A stretch of DNA of 64,000 bases from the NCBI RefSeq assembly GCF_002288925.2, contig NW_022098076.1:77642009-77706008 (forward strand), given 5' to 3'. Positions 22,577 to 34,390 of this stretch are shown in pieces (position 1 is the first letter of the stretch; every line of letters begins with the position of its first letter). The DNA comes from Delphinapterus leucas (lineage: Eukaryota > Chordata > Mammalia > Artiodactyla > Monodontidae). Under the pieces are notes generated by a model. The model had not been told where the DNA came from, did not search any database, and worked only from the letters and a program-made list of their open reading frames with translations. The position numbers and the translations under genes are program-made.

Positions 22577-23469
22577 TCGACTCTTTATCTGACACCATGG
22601 ATATAATTTAATTCTCATCTGAGACAGACTTGTCAAGAGACCAATACTTCAGTCTGATTCCTCAGAAATATTAGTTCCAGAGGAATATTGGTTCCAGTAA
22701 TTTCTCTACTGATCCTTCATGACTCAAGGCTGTAGATTCTTGAGCAAATTTTTTTCCTTCTCAAATACCTTAAAATAATTAAAGCTGATTTGCCTTCAAG
22801 ATCAGCCTTATGGTGACCCACAAAAGTGATGTGATTTGGGGGACAAAAAGAAGGCCCTCTTGTCCTCTGCATCGCCACCCCCTATTTGCTAAAATTCACT
22901 GTTTGCTAAAATGATTTCACTCTTCTGAGCATTCTGTTTTCTTAGCTCAAGGAGAGGAAACACTTTGAAGTCATTCGCACATCTCCAAGGAAAAGCTGAG
23001 TGGGGAGGTGTTTTAGGTGCTAAGAGGGTTTAGAGGGACATTCATGTCTGGCTTTCTAGGAACCTGAAATTCAGGCTTTTGATGGTTTTAGAAAATAGGC
23101 ATGAAAGGACCTGACATTGGGTTGTACAGGACCTGACATTGGGTTGACACCTTATAAATTGGGTTGTATAGGTGATCAGATCAAGCTGGTGGACAGGTAA
23201 GAGGAGAGAATTTGAGTGATGTTTTCTATAGTTTGTGAGAGAGACTTCTCCCAAGGCACCCCACATCTGTGGGTGTCTTGCAGGCCTTGGTGACTGCTCT
23301 TTTCCTTGAAGGAAGGGGAGCTTGTAGTCCCTTTCCAGGTAGGAGGTGTTCTACATTTACCATGATATTGTGGGGCTTTGAGTCCCATCATTTCCCACTG
23401 CCTGAAGGCAGAAGAGAACGACAAACAGTTGAAAGCCATAGCCAAAGCCCAGTCTGGCTATGATCTTCT
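22577..23469. other. Unclassified non-coding stretch
   Basis: It holds a tandem direct repeat of about 22 bp (ggacctgacattgggttg plus 4 bases) at 23,107-23,150. Nothing else was recognised. Confidence 0.4.
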
Positions 23470-23608
23470 CACTTTTTATTTTATTTATTTAGTTTTTTGG
23501 CTGCGTTGGGTCTTTGTTGCTGCACGTGGGCTTTCTCTAGTTGCGGCGAGCGGGGACTACTCTTCGTTGCGGTGCGCGGGCTTCTTATTGTGGTGGCTTC
23601 TCTTTTTA
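23470..23608 (-). mobile_element. CHR-type SINE, 5'-truncated
   Basis: Only the tail-proximal 140 bp of a long-form copy is present ('ttggctgcgttgggtctttg', 'ctctagttgcggcgagcggg'). It stops abruptly near 23,608 without the tRNA-like head, so it lacks the pol III boxes. Confidence 0.88.
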
Positions 23609-24377
23609 ATCTTTAGCTCTTCTTCCTTCTCTGCAGGTAAAGCAAGGCTGGCTTTTCTTCCCCAACCTCTTCCTCTCCCAAGTTGTTATTCGAAGTCCAA
23701 GGGCTTCTGGACAGCTCCTCTCTGCCTCTGAGCTGCTTGGAGGGCAGGGGTCACGGGAGCAAGTGCTCACTGTTATTCTTCCAGACAAGGTGGAGCACAT
23801 TTTCTCCTCCGAAGCCTCAGAGCTGGAGCCGATAAGTGGCCACACCAACTGCTTTCTGCCAGAATGGCTGGGGATTCTCCCCGGAGTGAAACACTGGCAC
23901 CTTGGTGGGCAGCGAGCAGAGGCGGCCAGGGAGGGGGAAACTGCTGGAGGTCGGAAGAGTCAATTAATTAACATCATACAGCCAAGGGGAGGAGGTGTTC
24001 TTGAACCTGATATGCAAACTTATGCAAAGTCATATGTAGATTATCCTGGATTCAGAATGAAGAGTTCTGGAGGTCTGGCATTTTTCATAAATAGGAATTC
24101 ACGTGGAGGACGAGTAGTAGAAATATTTTGAGTTAGTTAAGTCCGCCATAATTTGTTTCTATGATAATAATGCTAGTTTACAGTTTGGTGAATATAGGTA
24201 AATCTCTCTGCATTTACCTGTTCAGCTGTACCACTCTGTTTTCCAAAAATTTGGATCTCGAGGGCTTCAACTGACCTCTCACCTGTACTGGACCAGTATA
24301 TTCAGTGCACCTTGGCCACCATACATTGCCATCTCTGAGTTTTGCTTAAACCTTTACAAAGTATCAAATAGCCATGG
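23609..24377. other. Unclassified non-coding stretch
   Basis: No family or exon was recognised. The frame at 23,763-24,131 (122 codons) resembles no known protein. Confidence 0.4.
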
Positions 24378-24580
24378 GGTTGTGGGTTCTAGAGCTAGAT
24401 TTGGTTTTGAATTCTGACCCTGGGCAACTGTTACATAACCTTAATGAGCCTTAGTTTCCACTTCTGCAAAAGGGAGACCATAATATCAATCCTATCATGG
24501 CTTTTAGGACTATTAAATGAGATACTGTATTTGAATCACATAGCGTGTTGCACATAGTGAGCTTTGATTACCATCCAAAT
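24378..24580 (+). mobile_element. MIR SINE
   Basis: Ordered MIR blocks are present: 'ttgaattctgaccctgggc', 'gagccttagtttccac', 'ggactattaaatgagatac'. Confidence 0.75.
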
Positions 24581-24796
24581 CTGATGCAAATTTTTAAGGC
24601 CTAGCTTGAGTCCCGCTGCATGAAAGTTTTCATTTCCACCACAGCTTGAAGTAATCTCTGTGTACTTCTGAGGTATTTATTAGCTGTGCAATTCATATGG
24701 AAATGAAAAATGCATCATTTCATGACTTGTCCTTTGTTGTTGTCTTATTAATTAATCTGTGTGGTTATTTAATTAACTCTTCACATCTTTATTTCT

Positions 24797-24949
24797 TTTT
24801 TTACATCTTTATTGGACTATAATTGCTTTACAATGGTGTGTTAGTTTCTGCTTTATAACAAAGTGAATCAGTTATACATATACATATGTTCCCATATCTC
24901 TTCCCTCTTGCGTCTCCCTCCTTCCCTCCCACCCTCCTTATTCCACCCC
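24797..24949 (-). mobile_element. L1 3' end, 153 bp, severely 5'-truncated
   Basis: The reverse of an L1 3' end is clear ('attggactataattgcttta', 'caaagtgaatcagttataca'). It is flanked by a perfect 16-bp TSD, tcacatctttatttct, at 24,781-24,796 and 24,950-24,965. Confidence 0.92.
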
Positions 24950-24965
24950 TCACATCTTTATTTCT

Positions 24966-25736
24966 CATCTTCTCAACTTGACTTTAAGGTCCTTGAGGAG
25001 GGAAACTGTCTCATGTTTTATAGCCTCCCAAGATGTCCAGAATAGTGCTTCACAACAAATACTTATCATGTTCTCTCCACAGATTAAGAAGCAGGAACAC
25101 AACACATCATTAAGCACTCCTAAGTGGTCACCTAGACCATGGACTATGGTTCTTCCCACGAGGAGCTTATACCCTAGCAAGGTGCCCCGCTTTGTGCTCA
25201 TACTCTTGTTTTCTATCTTGCAAACTCTATTTTAATGAAGCACAATAAAGTCCAATGTTAGCCCACAGATTTCAGCAGAAGTTAATAGCAGTAGGCACAA
25301 AAGTCTTGGAAAAACAGATGAAGAGGTGGAAAGTCTCCTTAATTAGATCCTGCTTGTTGAGAAGAGTGACACTGGGAATAGGACTTAGCATGCTCTACAC
25401 CTCTTCACCTGAACTTCACCTTGAGAGAACCACTGCTCACCTCTTCACCACTTTACCTTGACTTCACCCACTGAAGCCACATTCTTAGCTCTGGGTCCCC
25501 AGATTTCAGGGTTTGAGCACTGTCATGGCAGAATTCCTACTTTTCCCTAGACTAGACCAGATGACTTTAGGTGTAAAGACTAGGAAGTCACCTGTACAGT
25601 AACCTTGCTGTGTTGCTTAGCACTCTGGAGAGCTGTTAAGGAGCAGATGAGAAGGTTAATGTAAAATTGGTCAGTGTTTTACTTTTTAAAATTTTTATTG
25701 TATTTAAAAAATACTCTTGTATTTTTTTTCTGTAGT
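24966..25736. other. Unclassified non-coding stretch
   Basis: It contains the end of an L2-like phrase near 24,985-25,060 ('tccttgaggagggaaactgt') and otherwise nothing that I can name. Around 25,395-25,470 there are loosely repeated 'cctcttcacc' words. Confidence 0.4.
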
Positions 25737-25737
25737 T

Positions 25738-25848
25738 TTATGTATTTATTTATTTATTGGCCATGTCGTGCAGCATGCGGGACCTTAGTTCCCTGACCAG
25801 GATTGAATACATGCCCCCTGCAGTGGAAGCGCAGAGTCTTAACCACTA
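25738..25848 (-). mobile_element. CHR-related SINE, short simple form, head missing
   Basis: The tail side ('tatttatttattggccatgt') and a decayed B-box region ('gaccaggattgaatacatg') are present. The copy ends at 'gtcttaaccacta', where a second SINE inserted, and the last 20 or so bases of the head are not found beyond it. Confidence 0.82.
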
Positions 25849-25852
25849 GTGT

Positions 25853-26180
25853 GTTTTTTAAAAAAAATTAATTAATTTTTTGGCTGTGTTGGATCTTTGT
25901 TGCTGCGCACATGCTTTCTCTAGTTGCGGCGAGCAGGGGCTACTTTTTGCTGTGGTGTGCGGGCTTCTCATTGTGGTGGCCTCTCTTGTTTTGGAGCAGG
26001 GGCTCTAGGTGCGCGGGCTTCAGTAGTTGTGGCTCGTGGGCTCTAGAGCACAGGCTCAGTAGTTGTGGTGCACAGGCTTAGTTGCTCCGTGGCATGTGGG
26101 ATCTTCCCGGACCAGGGCTCGAACCTGTGTCCCCTGCATTGGCAGGCGGATTCTTATCCACTGTACCACCAGGGAAGTCC
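25853..26180 (-). mobile_element. CHR-type SINE (long form) abutting the previous SINE
   Basis: This is a full-length 328-bp copy with extended body and intact tRNA-like head. The TSD accactagtgt lies at 25,842-25,852 and 26,181-26,191, which places the insertion at the end of an older SINE. Confidence 0.92.
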
Positions 26181-26191
26181 ACCACTAGTGT

Positions 26192-27830
26192 TTTAAACAC
26201 ACAGACACACCTAAATTTTCCTTCTAACCGCACGATGGTTAACAGGGTTATCTTGTGGTTAATGCGATACACTCTACATTTGGGGTCATGTTTATTGGAC
26301 AAGGCTTCTTATTTTCCATACGCGTTCCAGCATGAGAGCAGAAAATGTGAAAAACTGTAAGAGTTTCATATCTCTCCCAGGGTCATTGTGAGGATGAACA
26401 AAATCTGTCAGAACTTCGGTTTTTATATCCTTGGTAAAAAATAAAATGCTGAATGCAAAAACAGGTTCGAGAAAATCGCGGGTTTTCTTTTTGAGTGGCA
26501 TTGTTAATGCTAAATACTTCATGTGCATTTCTTATATTTGCACATAAATATGGGTTTGTCTGAGGATCTGGGTGAAGAATTCAGGCCAGAGAACAAAGTC
26601 ATGTTGATAAACCTGGTGTCTTACGTACCTTGTCCTTGGATGGGCTGCGTCCTTTCCTCTCCTCCTGCGGGGGTGGTTGGTACCAACTCCCAGGCTGCTT
26701 CCCTGATGGGTTCATTTTCTTTCTTTGCTCCCTTTCTCCTTCTTTTGCTCTCTTTTCCCTCATTTTACTCTTTCTTAAGTCTTGCCTCTTCTTTTTATTT
26801 TCCATTTCATCTTTCTCCCTCCACCTCTCCCAACACTCCACCTATTTTTATCCTTTTCCTTCCTTGACCTTGACTTTTTTTCCCCCAGTAAAACACCGTT
26901 ATGTTATGCATTAAATAAGTGATACTTGCCAGGCTCTTTATTACTAAAAGGTACTCTCTGGTATAAGTAAACAGATTTCAAATTGAATAGAGTTCTTGTA
27001 AAAAGGGAAAAAAAGTGAAAACAATCATGACATTTAGAAACAAACTGCACACATATTTCTCCTCCAGTGGAATGTTTTTTTAGAGATTAAAGCTGTGCAC
27101 TGGGCAGTGCCTGACTTTCGTAGAGGGGCAGGTGGGAGGAAACTGATTTAGTTTTTCTCCCTTTTCTGCTGGCTGAACTCAGGGAAGTGTTGGGGAAGAG
27201 GAGACCTGGGTCTGGGGCCGGGAGGAGACCCCAAAGATCCATGGGGTCTTTCTCCTGCTGTAAAAGGAATTGTTCTGTTTTTCTGATTAATCTCTGGGGA
27301 ATGTGGGTCTGAAGCAATCCAGTTTGTCATTGTCAGAAATGGAACTCTCATAGGCATGCGTGATTATCTCAGCTGTTTCCCAAAACTCTATAAGGAAAGT
27401 AGTACAGGTTTTTCCGTTGTCCAAAAGGAGAGCGTTCCTATGAAACCTTTTGTAAGCAGAAATGATGTAAAGCAAAGAAGTATTGATGTTTACCTTAGCA
27501 ACATCTCGCTAACGGATGCACACAATAAATCAAGATAGAGCACGGATGCTGACAGACTCAATTCAAAGATCTAGCGGCTTGATGCTGAGACGCTGAGTGT
27601 AGTTCCCAGGGAGGGAGCTTGGTGGTGCCCCTCTCGCTGCTCAGGGTGTGCGTTGCCTCTGTACGGGCTCACTGCAAAACAAACAGTGAACTCGGTTTTC
27701 ACTTTTTGTCTTTATTCGTAAAAATGAAAATCCTCTTTGGATTTCTTTCGGTTAGTGAAAACAGGTATTAACGTAGGTCTTTCGTAGAAGCAAAGTGCTG
27801 TAAAGTGAACTTTCAAAAAGTGGGGCTTCC
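26192..27830. other. Unclassified stretch with polypyrimidine tract
   Basis: From about 26,700 to 26,890 the plus strand is strongly C+T rich (ctttctttgctccctttc and similar). The frames across it are low-complexity. No gene or transposable element was recognised elsewhere. Confidence 0.45.
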
Positions 27831-27834
27831 TGTA

Positions 27835-27985
27835 CTATTATTAATCTTTTTCCAGGAGAGGACATTGCTCAGAGAGTGTTTGGTAAAGTGCTGAGATCGC
27901 TTGATTAGGAAATGGTGGGGCTGGGGATCAAACCTGGGTAATCTGACTTGAGAGCCCCTTCTTAACCTGTTTAAATTAAACATAC
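27835..27985 (-). mobile_element. MIR SINE fragment
   Basis: Reverse MIR text is present, including 'ggtggggctggggatcaaac' and 'cctgggtaatctgac'. Confidence 0.6.
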
Positions 27986-30474
27986 TGCCTCTGTACACTG
28001 TAATGAACAATGTCTGTTTGTATTTATTTCACCTGCTTTACTTTACGTTTTACTTTTCCTCTTTATCAGTATCAGTATTGCTTGTCCTACCCATGGTATC
28101 TAAATTACGTATATCCTTCAGGACTAAGCTGACGCCAGACGAAATTTTTAGTTATCAGACTTCTCTTTCTTTTTTCTTTTGTTATTTTCCCCCCTCTTTT
28201 TCTCTCTTTCTTCTTTCCTTACTTCTAATATTTAGTCGTTTCAATTCCGGAGGTATAAGATATCTCTAGGTTTGGTGGTTAGCTTGATCTAATTAGAAAC
28301 AAACAAACCATTGTTTCAAGCCTTCATCCCAGGACTTGCTGGAAGTCTGGAGCTATGTCCAGGATTTTTTTTTTTTTGCAAAGCCCCAAAGGGCTTATGT
28401 TCCTGTGGTTGCCTCTCACTCTGATTTCCTGTTCCTGCCAAAATTCTTGCTCACATGCTTGTCTTGCTTCCTGAATCTCTTTTTTTCTGCTCTCTATCAT
28501 CTTGAACATAGCATGAAGCCCCTGTTCTGGGATCACATTGCAGAACTAGATGTTTTATTGAAGGTTACACACCCCCTTCCCAAAATGTCTTGGCCCTTTC
28601 CATCATGGGGATTTCTTTCTAACCTTCCTTCTTAGGTCTCCAGACTCCCTCATTCAATGCCCACTCTCCTTAACCTTTTTCTCCTTTGCATGTTCCCCAG
28701 GTCTCTTCCTTCAGTTACCAGTAAGCAGCCACTGATAAAGCCTGCCCGCCCAATTCCTGTTACTTACCCAGCCAAAACGATTTATCTTCTCTTTGTCTAA
28801 ACCTTTCCAGGGGTCCCCTCTTCCGTAATCAAATATTTTAATATGCTTTTCTAACCAAAAGAAAAGTTTTCTCTCCAAGAGAAATCCTGTCTTCCTCCTC
28901 AGTTTACTGGCTCAAAATGCACTCTGCTTTTAAAAATGCCAGTTTTCTTCTTTCCTGTTACATCATCTGTATGAAATCCATATCCATGCTATATTTTTAT
29001 TTTCTTTTCTTTTGGCCCTCTGGAAATTAGGTGACTTGATGGTATAAACTCCTTTTTATTCAATTGGTGTTTAACCCTGTCTGTGCATTATTGTGTTTTT
29101 CTTTTAAAAATCCAATGAAGTCTTCTACCTTTAACAAGATAAGTATATAAAATCACTTTTCTCTTAATATTAGGTTGAAATCTACACCATTCACCTTAAA
29201 GATAACTCCAAGATGAAACTATGAACTGAAACAATCAAGTTTCATAGCCCTTTTTATTCATTTGCAGCCCTATATTATGTCTCCCAAGTGTGGAAGAGAT
29301 TGCAGGGGGAAATAGAACAGTGTTATCTGATTATGAACCCACATGGGGTGCAGAACATAGGGTACAACCTCTCTTTACTTTCACCATCAATTGGATTTTT
29401 GGTTTATATGGATTTATCTTGGGTGAGCATCTGGACTGTCTTCTCTCTCTCGTCTCCCTGCCTTTCCTCCCTGTTTCCCTCAGGCCCACCTTCAAGTTCT
29501 CTCCCACCCCAGGGTCTTGGTGTCATCCTGGTTTGCCAGGCAAGGTTAAGGTCTTTGGGATATTGTTTCTGGCTCCATCCTGGTGGCTGTGGCTCCTAGA
29601 GTCTACTGGATTGAGGAGGGGAAAGAACCAAGTCAGTGAAAGGGATGGAGAACCTCCTCCCTCCAGGCATGCATACCTCCACGAACCTTGAGGGTTTCTA
29701 GACGGGTTGCAGTGGGCTCACGGAAGAGGTGGTAGGAAAGGCAAGATCTGGCTTTCTAAGGGCTTTGTCACGGGAGGAGCTCAGAGTCTGAGATGTACTG
29801 AGAACATTTATTTTGGAGTCACATGGAGGAGTGATCCTGGGCATTTGTTAGGGTGTCTGCATTCATCCAACTCTCCAATTTTTGTAACATCCTAACAAAT
29901 TTCCTCTCTCTGCTGGTAATTACTGTGTAGGGTCCTAATTTTGCTTGGTGTCCAGACTGGCTTCTCTCCCTGGGCAGTGTCTGTGTTTGCTGTAATTGGA
30001 TGATGCCACACAGCCCACTACTGTTGCCAGATTTCATTATGACTTGGCGTTTTCTGCATTAATTTCCCCACTTTGGGGTTGTTTCAAAGCAAGTGAGGCC
30101 AATTTCCTTTTCAACAGCATAAATCTGGAGGCCGCATTTGAGCTGTGAGCTAAGTGGGGACATTTGTGCAGCTCTGATTGACTGACAGTACACTCTTTGT
30201 TTGATTTGATTTTTTTTTTTTAAAGGAGAGCTTGATCCTGAGAGGCAGCTGGCATTCACTGGAAGCCAGAGGACCCATCTTTGAAAAGCCAAAGAATACA
30301 TTGAGGCAGCTGGTTTTATCCAGAATTATTTCTTGCTGAGGAGTGAACGTACAGGCCTGCAGTTCTGCGTTGGCGCTGCTTCTTGGCAGTGCCCACTCTA
30401 GCTGACCCCCAGGAGACTGTACAGTCTAGTCTCTGGAGGAATTTGGAGTCAGAAGGATGCAGGGGGATATGAAT
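27986..30474. other. Long unclassified non-coding stretch
   Basis: About 2.5 kb without a confident repeat or gene. A pyrimidine-rich run lies near 28,150-28,220 and a T run near 28,364-28,378. The frame at 29,290-29,691 (133 codons) has no recognisable domain. Confidence 0.4.
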
Positions 30475-30650
30475 AGATTTGCCAGATAAAGTACAAGAGT
30501 GGCCCAGTTAAATTTGAATTCCAAAAAAAACAACAAATACTTCCTAGTATAAATATGTCCCTTGCAATTTCTGGGAAGTATTTCATTTATCTGAAATTTG
30601 AATTTAACTGGGCATCCTGTATTTTTATTTGTTAAATCGGGCAACCCTAG
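30475..30650. mobile_element. Palindromic MITE (MER53-like)
   Basis: The left arm 'gcccagttaaatttgaattc' near 30,501-30,522 reappears as the inverse 'aatttgaatttaactgggc' near 30,596-30,613. Matching outer arms are 'ttgccagataaa' and 'aaatcgggcaa'. The whole element is one long imperfect inverted repeat, typical of a small non-autonomous DNA transposon. The name MER53 is from memory and uncertain. Confidence 0.7.
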
Positions 30651-30973
30651 ATATCTGTGAAGAGGTAAGGGCAGTTGTGGTTACTGTAAAAAAAAACCCA
30701 GGAAGATGAAGGATTCAAATCCAAAGACGAGGGGGAAAGAAGGATAAAATGGATCATTTGAAAAAGGAGCATGCCAATGGAAAAGTCGTTTAATTGGCAC
30801 AAAAATAAAAACAAAAAACTTATCTCATGGGAACCAAAGTTGCTGTTTTTGGCTCCCTAGCAGCAGGAAAACAGGGAGAGTTCGTTTTCTGAAGATTCAT
30901 ATCCCCCATTAGACATTGGTGATCGTATGAATTAAAAGCAGATTAAGCATTTCTGATTTGGCAGTATGTAGGC
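30651..30973. other. Unclassified non-coding stretch
   Basis: It is A-rich and has no recognised family. Confidence 0.35.
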
Positions 30974-31155
30974 CAATGGTTCTCAAATTCAGGCGCGCAT
31001 CAGACTCACCTTGAGGGTCTTTTAGAAAACAAATTACTGGGCTGCATCCTGAGTTTCTGCCTGGGCGGGGCGGGGCCTGAAAATTTGCATTTCAAACAAG
31101 TTTCCGGTAGATGGTGATGCTCCTGATCTGGGGACCACACTTTGGGAATCAAGAG
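30974..31155 (+). mobile_element. MER5A hAT-Charlie MITE
   Basis: It starts 'caatggttctcaaattcagg', passes 'gcatcagactcacc', 'gaaaatttgcatttcaaaca' and 'ctggggaccacactttggga'. This is a near full-length 180-bp MER5A copy, an ancient inert DNA transposon derivative. Confidence 0.85.
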
Positions 31156-31157
31156 GT

Positions 31158-31485
31158 AAACCTGAGCTATTTAATTCGGTGGCCACTGGTGCCTGAACTG
31201 TGCTCGTCTGAACCGAGATGTGTTTTATGTGTAAATACACACTGGATTTTCAAGACATAGTATGAATAATGTACTATGTCTCATTAGTAATTTTAAAGTA
31301 TTGATTACATGTCAAAATGATAGTATTTTGCATATATTGGGTTAAATAAAATTATTATCAAAGTTAATTTCACCACTTTCCCCTTTTTTAAAACTATGGC
31401 TACTAAAAAACATAAAATTTATGTTTATAAAACATCTGGACTCATGTTTGTGGCTTGTATTATATTTCTATCAGACAGTGCTATC
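31158..31485. mobile_element. hAT-Charlie-type non-autonomous element
   Basis: Blocks 'aatacacactggattttcaa', 'gattacatgtcaaaatgata', 'tatattgggttaaataaaa' and 'tatatttctatcagacagtg' match a familiar non-autonomous hAT element. The exact family name is uncertain. It directly adjoins MER5A. Confidence 0.7.
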
Positions 31486-31960
31486 TTAGGCCCTCGTTTG
31501 GGTCTGAATTTGGACATCCATGAATTAGTGAGAGGGTGATGGGTAAAAATGCCTTTGATTCTGGTGACCTGTTCTTGAGTGTAGTAGTATCCCTTCTAAG
31601 ATTTACTGAATCCCCTCACTTGGGTGTGACTTTTTGCTCCAGTGTCCTGGTGTTTGATGCTTTAGGATTTGGGGTGTGCCCTTGTGGTAGTAGGGCAGTC
31701 TGTGAAAGCAAGGACTTCTATTGGGGAGGTACAGGAAATGACCAGGCTGTCACTGATGGTCAGGAGGCCTTCTGCTCCATCTGTAAAGGGGAGATGCTCA
31801 CACACAGAAAGGTCACTGCTTCCGTTCCTACAATTGGCTCCTTGCCCTGTATTGGCTATTGGCTGGATTGGAAAGAGAGCCTATAATGGTGAATCTATAA
31901 ATACCCATGGGATGCACAGATCTCAAGAGACCCCTTTTCTTCCTTGTTTTCTCTGCAGTC
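31486..31960. other. Unclassified non-coding stretch
   Basis: Nothing was recognised. Frames here (up to 116 codons) lack known domains. Confidence 0.35.
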
Positions 31961-31974
31961 AAAACTCAGCAAGA

Positions 31975-32184
31975 GGGCTTCCCTAGCGGTGCAGTGGTTG
32001 CGAGTCCGCCTGCCGATGCAGGGGACACGGGTTCGTGCCCCGGTCCGGGAAGATCCCACATGCCGCGGAGCGGCTGGGCCTGTGAGCCATGGCTGCTGAG
32101 CCTGCGCGTCGGGAGCCTGTGCTCTGCAACGGGAGAGGCCACAGCAGTGAGGGGCCCGTGTACCACAAACAAACAAACAAACAA
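31975..32184 (+). mobile_element. CHR-type SINE (short form) with CAAA tail
   Basis: This is a full-length copy with A box, B box (GGGTTCGTGCCCC) and a tail made of caaa units. The TSD is aaaactcagcaaga at 31,961-31,974 and aaaattcagcaaga at 32,185-32,198. Confidence 0.95.
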
Positions 32185-32198
32185 AAAATTCAGCAAGA

Positions 32199-33039
32199 AA
32201 ACTGGACCCAGATCTGGGTTCTATAGCTAATAAGGACATGTAGAACTTGGACAAGTTTAGAAAGAAAGCCCCAGAGAAGGTTAAAGCATCAGAAAATTGA
32301 ATTTCTGACAAAAGGCCAACCTAACTTGGACTGTTTCCTCTGGAGAAGAAAAGCCTTCAAGTATGTGAAAGATTACTCTACGGAAGGTTGCAGATAATTA
32401 CTATGTCTCCACTAAGAGTAAAACTGGTGGAAAAACATTTAAACTGCTGCATGGGGGATTTGATATTCAGGGAAAGAAGAATTTCCTGACATTGAACACA
32501 GTTTATTATTGGAGGAGTTTCTGTTAATGTCTGCCCAGCCCTTCCCCTCAAATTTCTTGTCTGGACTGCAGTGACATTCCTGGATGACCTTCATTCCCAA
32601 GAATGAAGATGGGGGATCGGAGAGATGGGGCAAGTCTTAGTGTCATTTTGGTCAGTAAAAGAGGCCAGAAGTCATATCTCTGACGCCAGACTTTGGTCTT
32701 TGCCCAATTCCTGATTCCCAACCTGTATAATCTTCCCTCTTGCCATTGATTTTAGTTGCTTAGGTTTTTAGTTGAAAACATTAAGTGAGTTTGAGCAGAA
32801 AAGGACTTCCTTAAACGATCTTAAGAAAGGGTGAGCTGGAGTCAGCTCATACCGGTTCTTGAGAGCCGGTTGTTAAATTTTCAGGAACTTTGTGAGCTGG
32901 CCGATGTCACATTAGTAGCTTGAAATCAGACATGGTTGGAGTATTTACACCACGAAAGTTGGCAGACAATACAGTTCAGAGCCCCTGCTCCATCTTTCCC
33001 CTGGGAGCCCGTTGTTAAATACTTACCAGCACCTGGCTG
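32199..33039. other. Unclassified non-coding stretch
   Basis: The right part may belong to the LTR-like block that follows. A motif near agccggttgttaaat occurs at about 32,863 and again, as agcccgttgttaaat, at about 33,007. Confidence 0.35.
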
Positions 33040-33540
33040 GAGATGTTAGGTAGCATACCAGATGCTTTCTGTGCTCATGTCTCACCTTCATGGACCACCT
33101 TTGAAAACAGCTGGGGCTATAGTGGTTGGTTCCACTGCACACAGATTGCATCCCACCTCCAGTGTCCTCTGCTTCTGTTCTCTTTTATGATTCAGGGCTT
33201 CTCCTGAAGCCACAAGGTTTGCCCAGCTCTTACACAGGATAGCCTGGGGGAATCAATGCTTCCAGATGCAAACCTCAACAAATGGGGGCTAAAAACCAGA
33301 GGATGGAAGCCTCGGATACTCATCCTTTGGAGAGATAGGTAATTCTGCATTGCATTCTGCATGATTCCTCAGCAGGTCCCCTGTAGGACTGAGCCCGTTA
33401 CGCATACTTACTGACTTTTCCTCCCCTGTCTTTCTCTCTCCTCTCCTTCACTCCTTATTCCTGGGATCATCTCCCCATAAACTACTTGCACCCATATTGT
33501 TGCGTTAGGCTCTGCTTTTGAGGGAACTCAAACGAACACG
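33040..33540 (+). mobile_element. Ancient LTR-like repeat, subfamily not assigned
   Basis: The end of the block ('tattcctgggatcatctccc', 'cataaactacttgcacccat', 'gctctgcttttgagggaact') has the layout of an old endogenous-retrovirus LTR: a degenerate polyadenylation signal followed by a short R/U5-like end. No internal viral genes are present beside it. Confidence 0.55.
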
Positions 33541-33876
33541 TAGCTCAGAGAGTCCCTAGGAGGGTCAGAAAATCAGGCTGGGAGGCCACATAGCCAGAAA
33601 TGGTGTTCTAAGTCCTCCACAGAGCTGGTTCATTGCCAATAGCACTGCTGCCTCTGCTGGACCACAGATACATCAGTGCTGATCCTGGGCACTGGGCATC
33701 ACTGTTAGATGCTCTGCCACTGCCCCTAGGAAACCAGACATAGTTGGCTCTACTCTTTACAGAGTGTTCAAGCCACTAACTTTTGATCAAAGCCTGGAGT
33801 GATTGTGTGTGTCTCGTGGGTGGACCCTAGAGCCCATGTTTTCATTTTAGCTGTAAGGAATGTTGGAAAGTAAAAT
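33541..33876. other. Unclassified non-coding stretch
   Basis: Nothing was recognised between two LTR-like blocks. Confidence 0.35.
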
Positions 33877-33877
33877 T

Positions 33878-34390
33878 TTCAGTTATTTATTGCCGTGTAA
33901 GGAACTATCTCGAGCACTTAGTGGCTTAAAACAACTGTTTTCTTTGCTCATGATTGTAAAACTAGCAGATTGGGCTGGGCTGAGCTGGACAGTTTTTAGA
34001 ACTTGTTCTCGCCTGCCGTCACTCATGTGACTGTACCGTCAGCTCGTCAGCTGAGCTGCTCAGCCTGGACAGTCTGTTGTGGCCTTACGCATGTGACTCT
34101 TGGTTGGTCTTCTTGGCTGGGCGTCTCTTTCTTCTACCTGATCTTTCATCCTCAAGGAGACCAGCCTAGGGTTCCTCTCTGGGCAGCAGGAGTTCCAAGA
34201 GGGTGATCGTGAAAGTTGCAGTGCCTTTTGGGGCATAGGCTCCAAAGCACCAAAACACCACTTCTGCCCAGACTCAGGGCGTCAGGAAATAGATTCCAAT
34301 TCCTGATGAGAAGAGCAGCAGAATCACATTGCAAAGGGCAGGGCAACCGGGAATGAGAGGATTATTGTGGTCTTTTGCTAACAATCTGAC
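33878..34390 (-). mobile_element. MaLR/ERVL-type LTR, MLT1-like
   Basis: The start 'ttatttattgccgtgtaagg', then 'agtggcttaaaacaactg' and 'gctgggctgagctggac', with the later 'ttccaagagggtgatcg' and 'cacattgcaaagggcaggg', fit a reverse-oriented old MaLR-type LTR. It appears to be a solitary LTR. Confidence 0.65.

Noticed and set aside
31895..32311. Recurrent similar peptides (for example SQTGARTRVPCIGRRTLNHCATREA-like, here shortened by copy) across many frames
   Set aside because: They are translations of the CHR SINE in different copies and frames, not a protein family.
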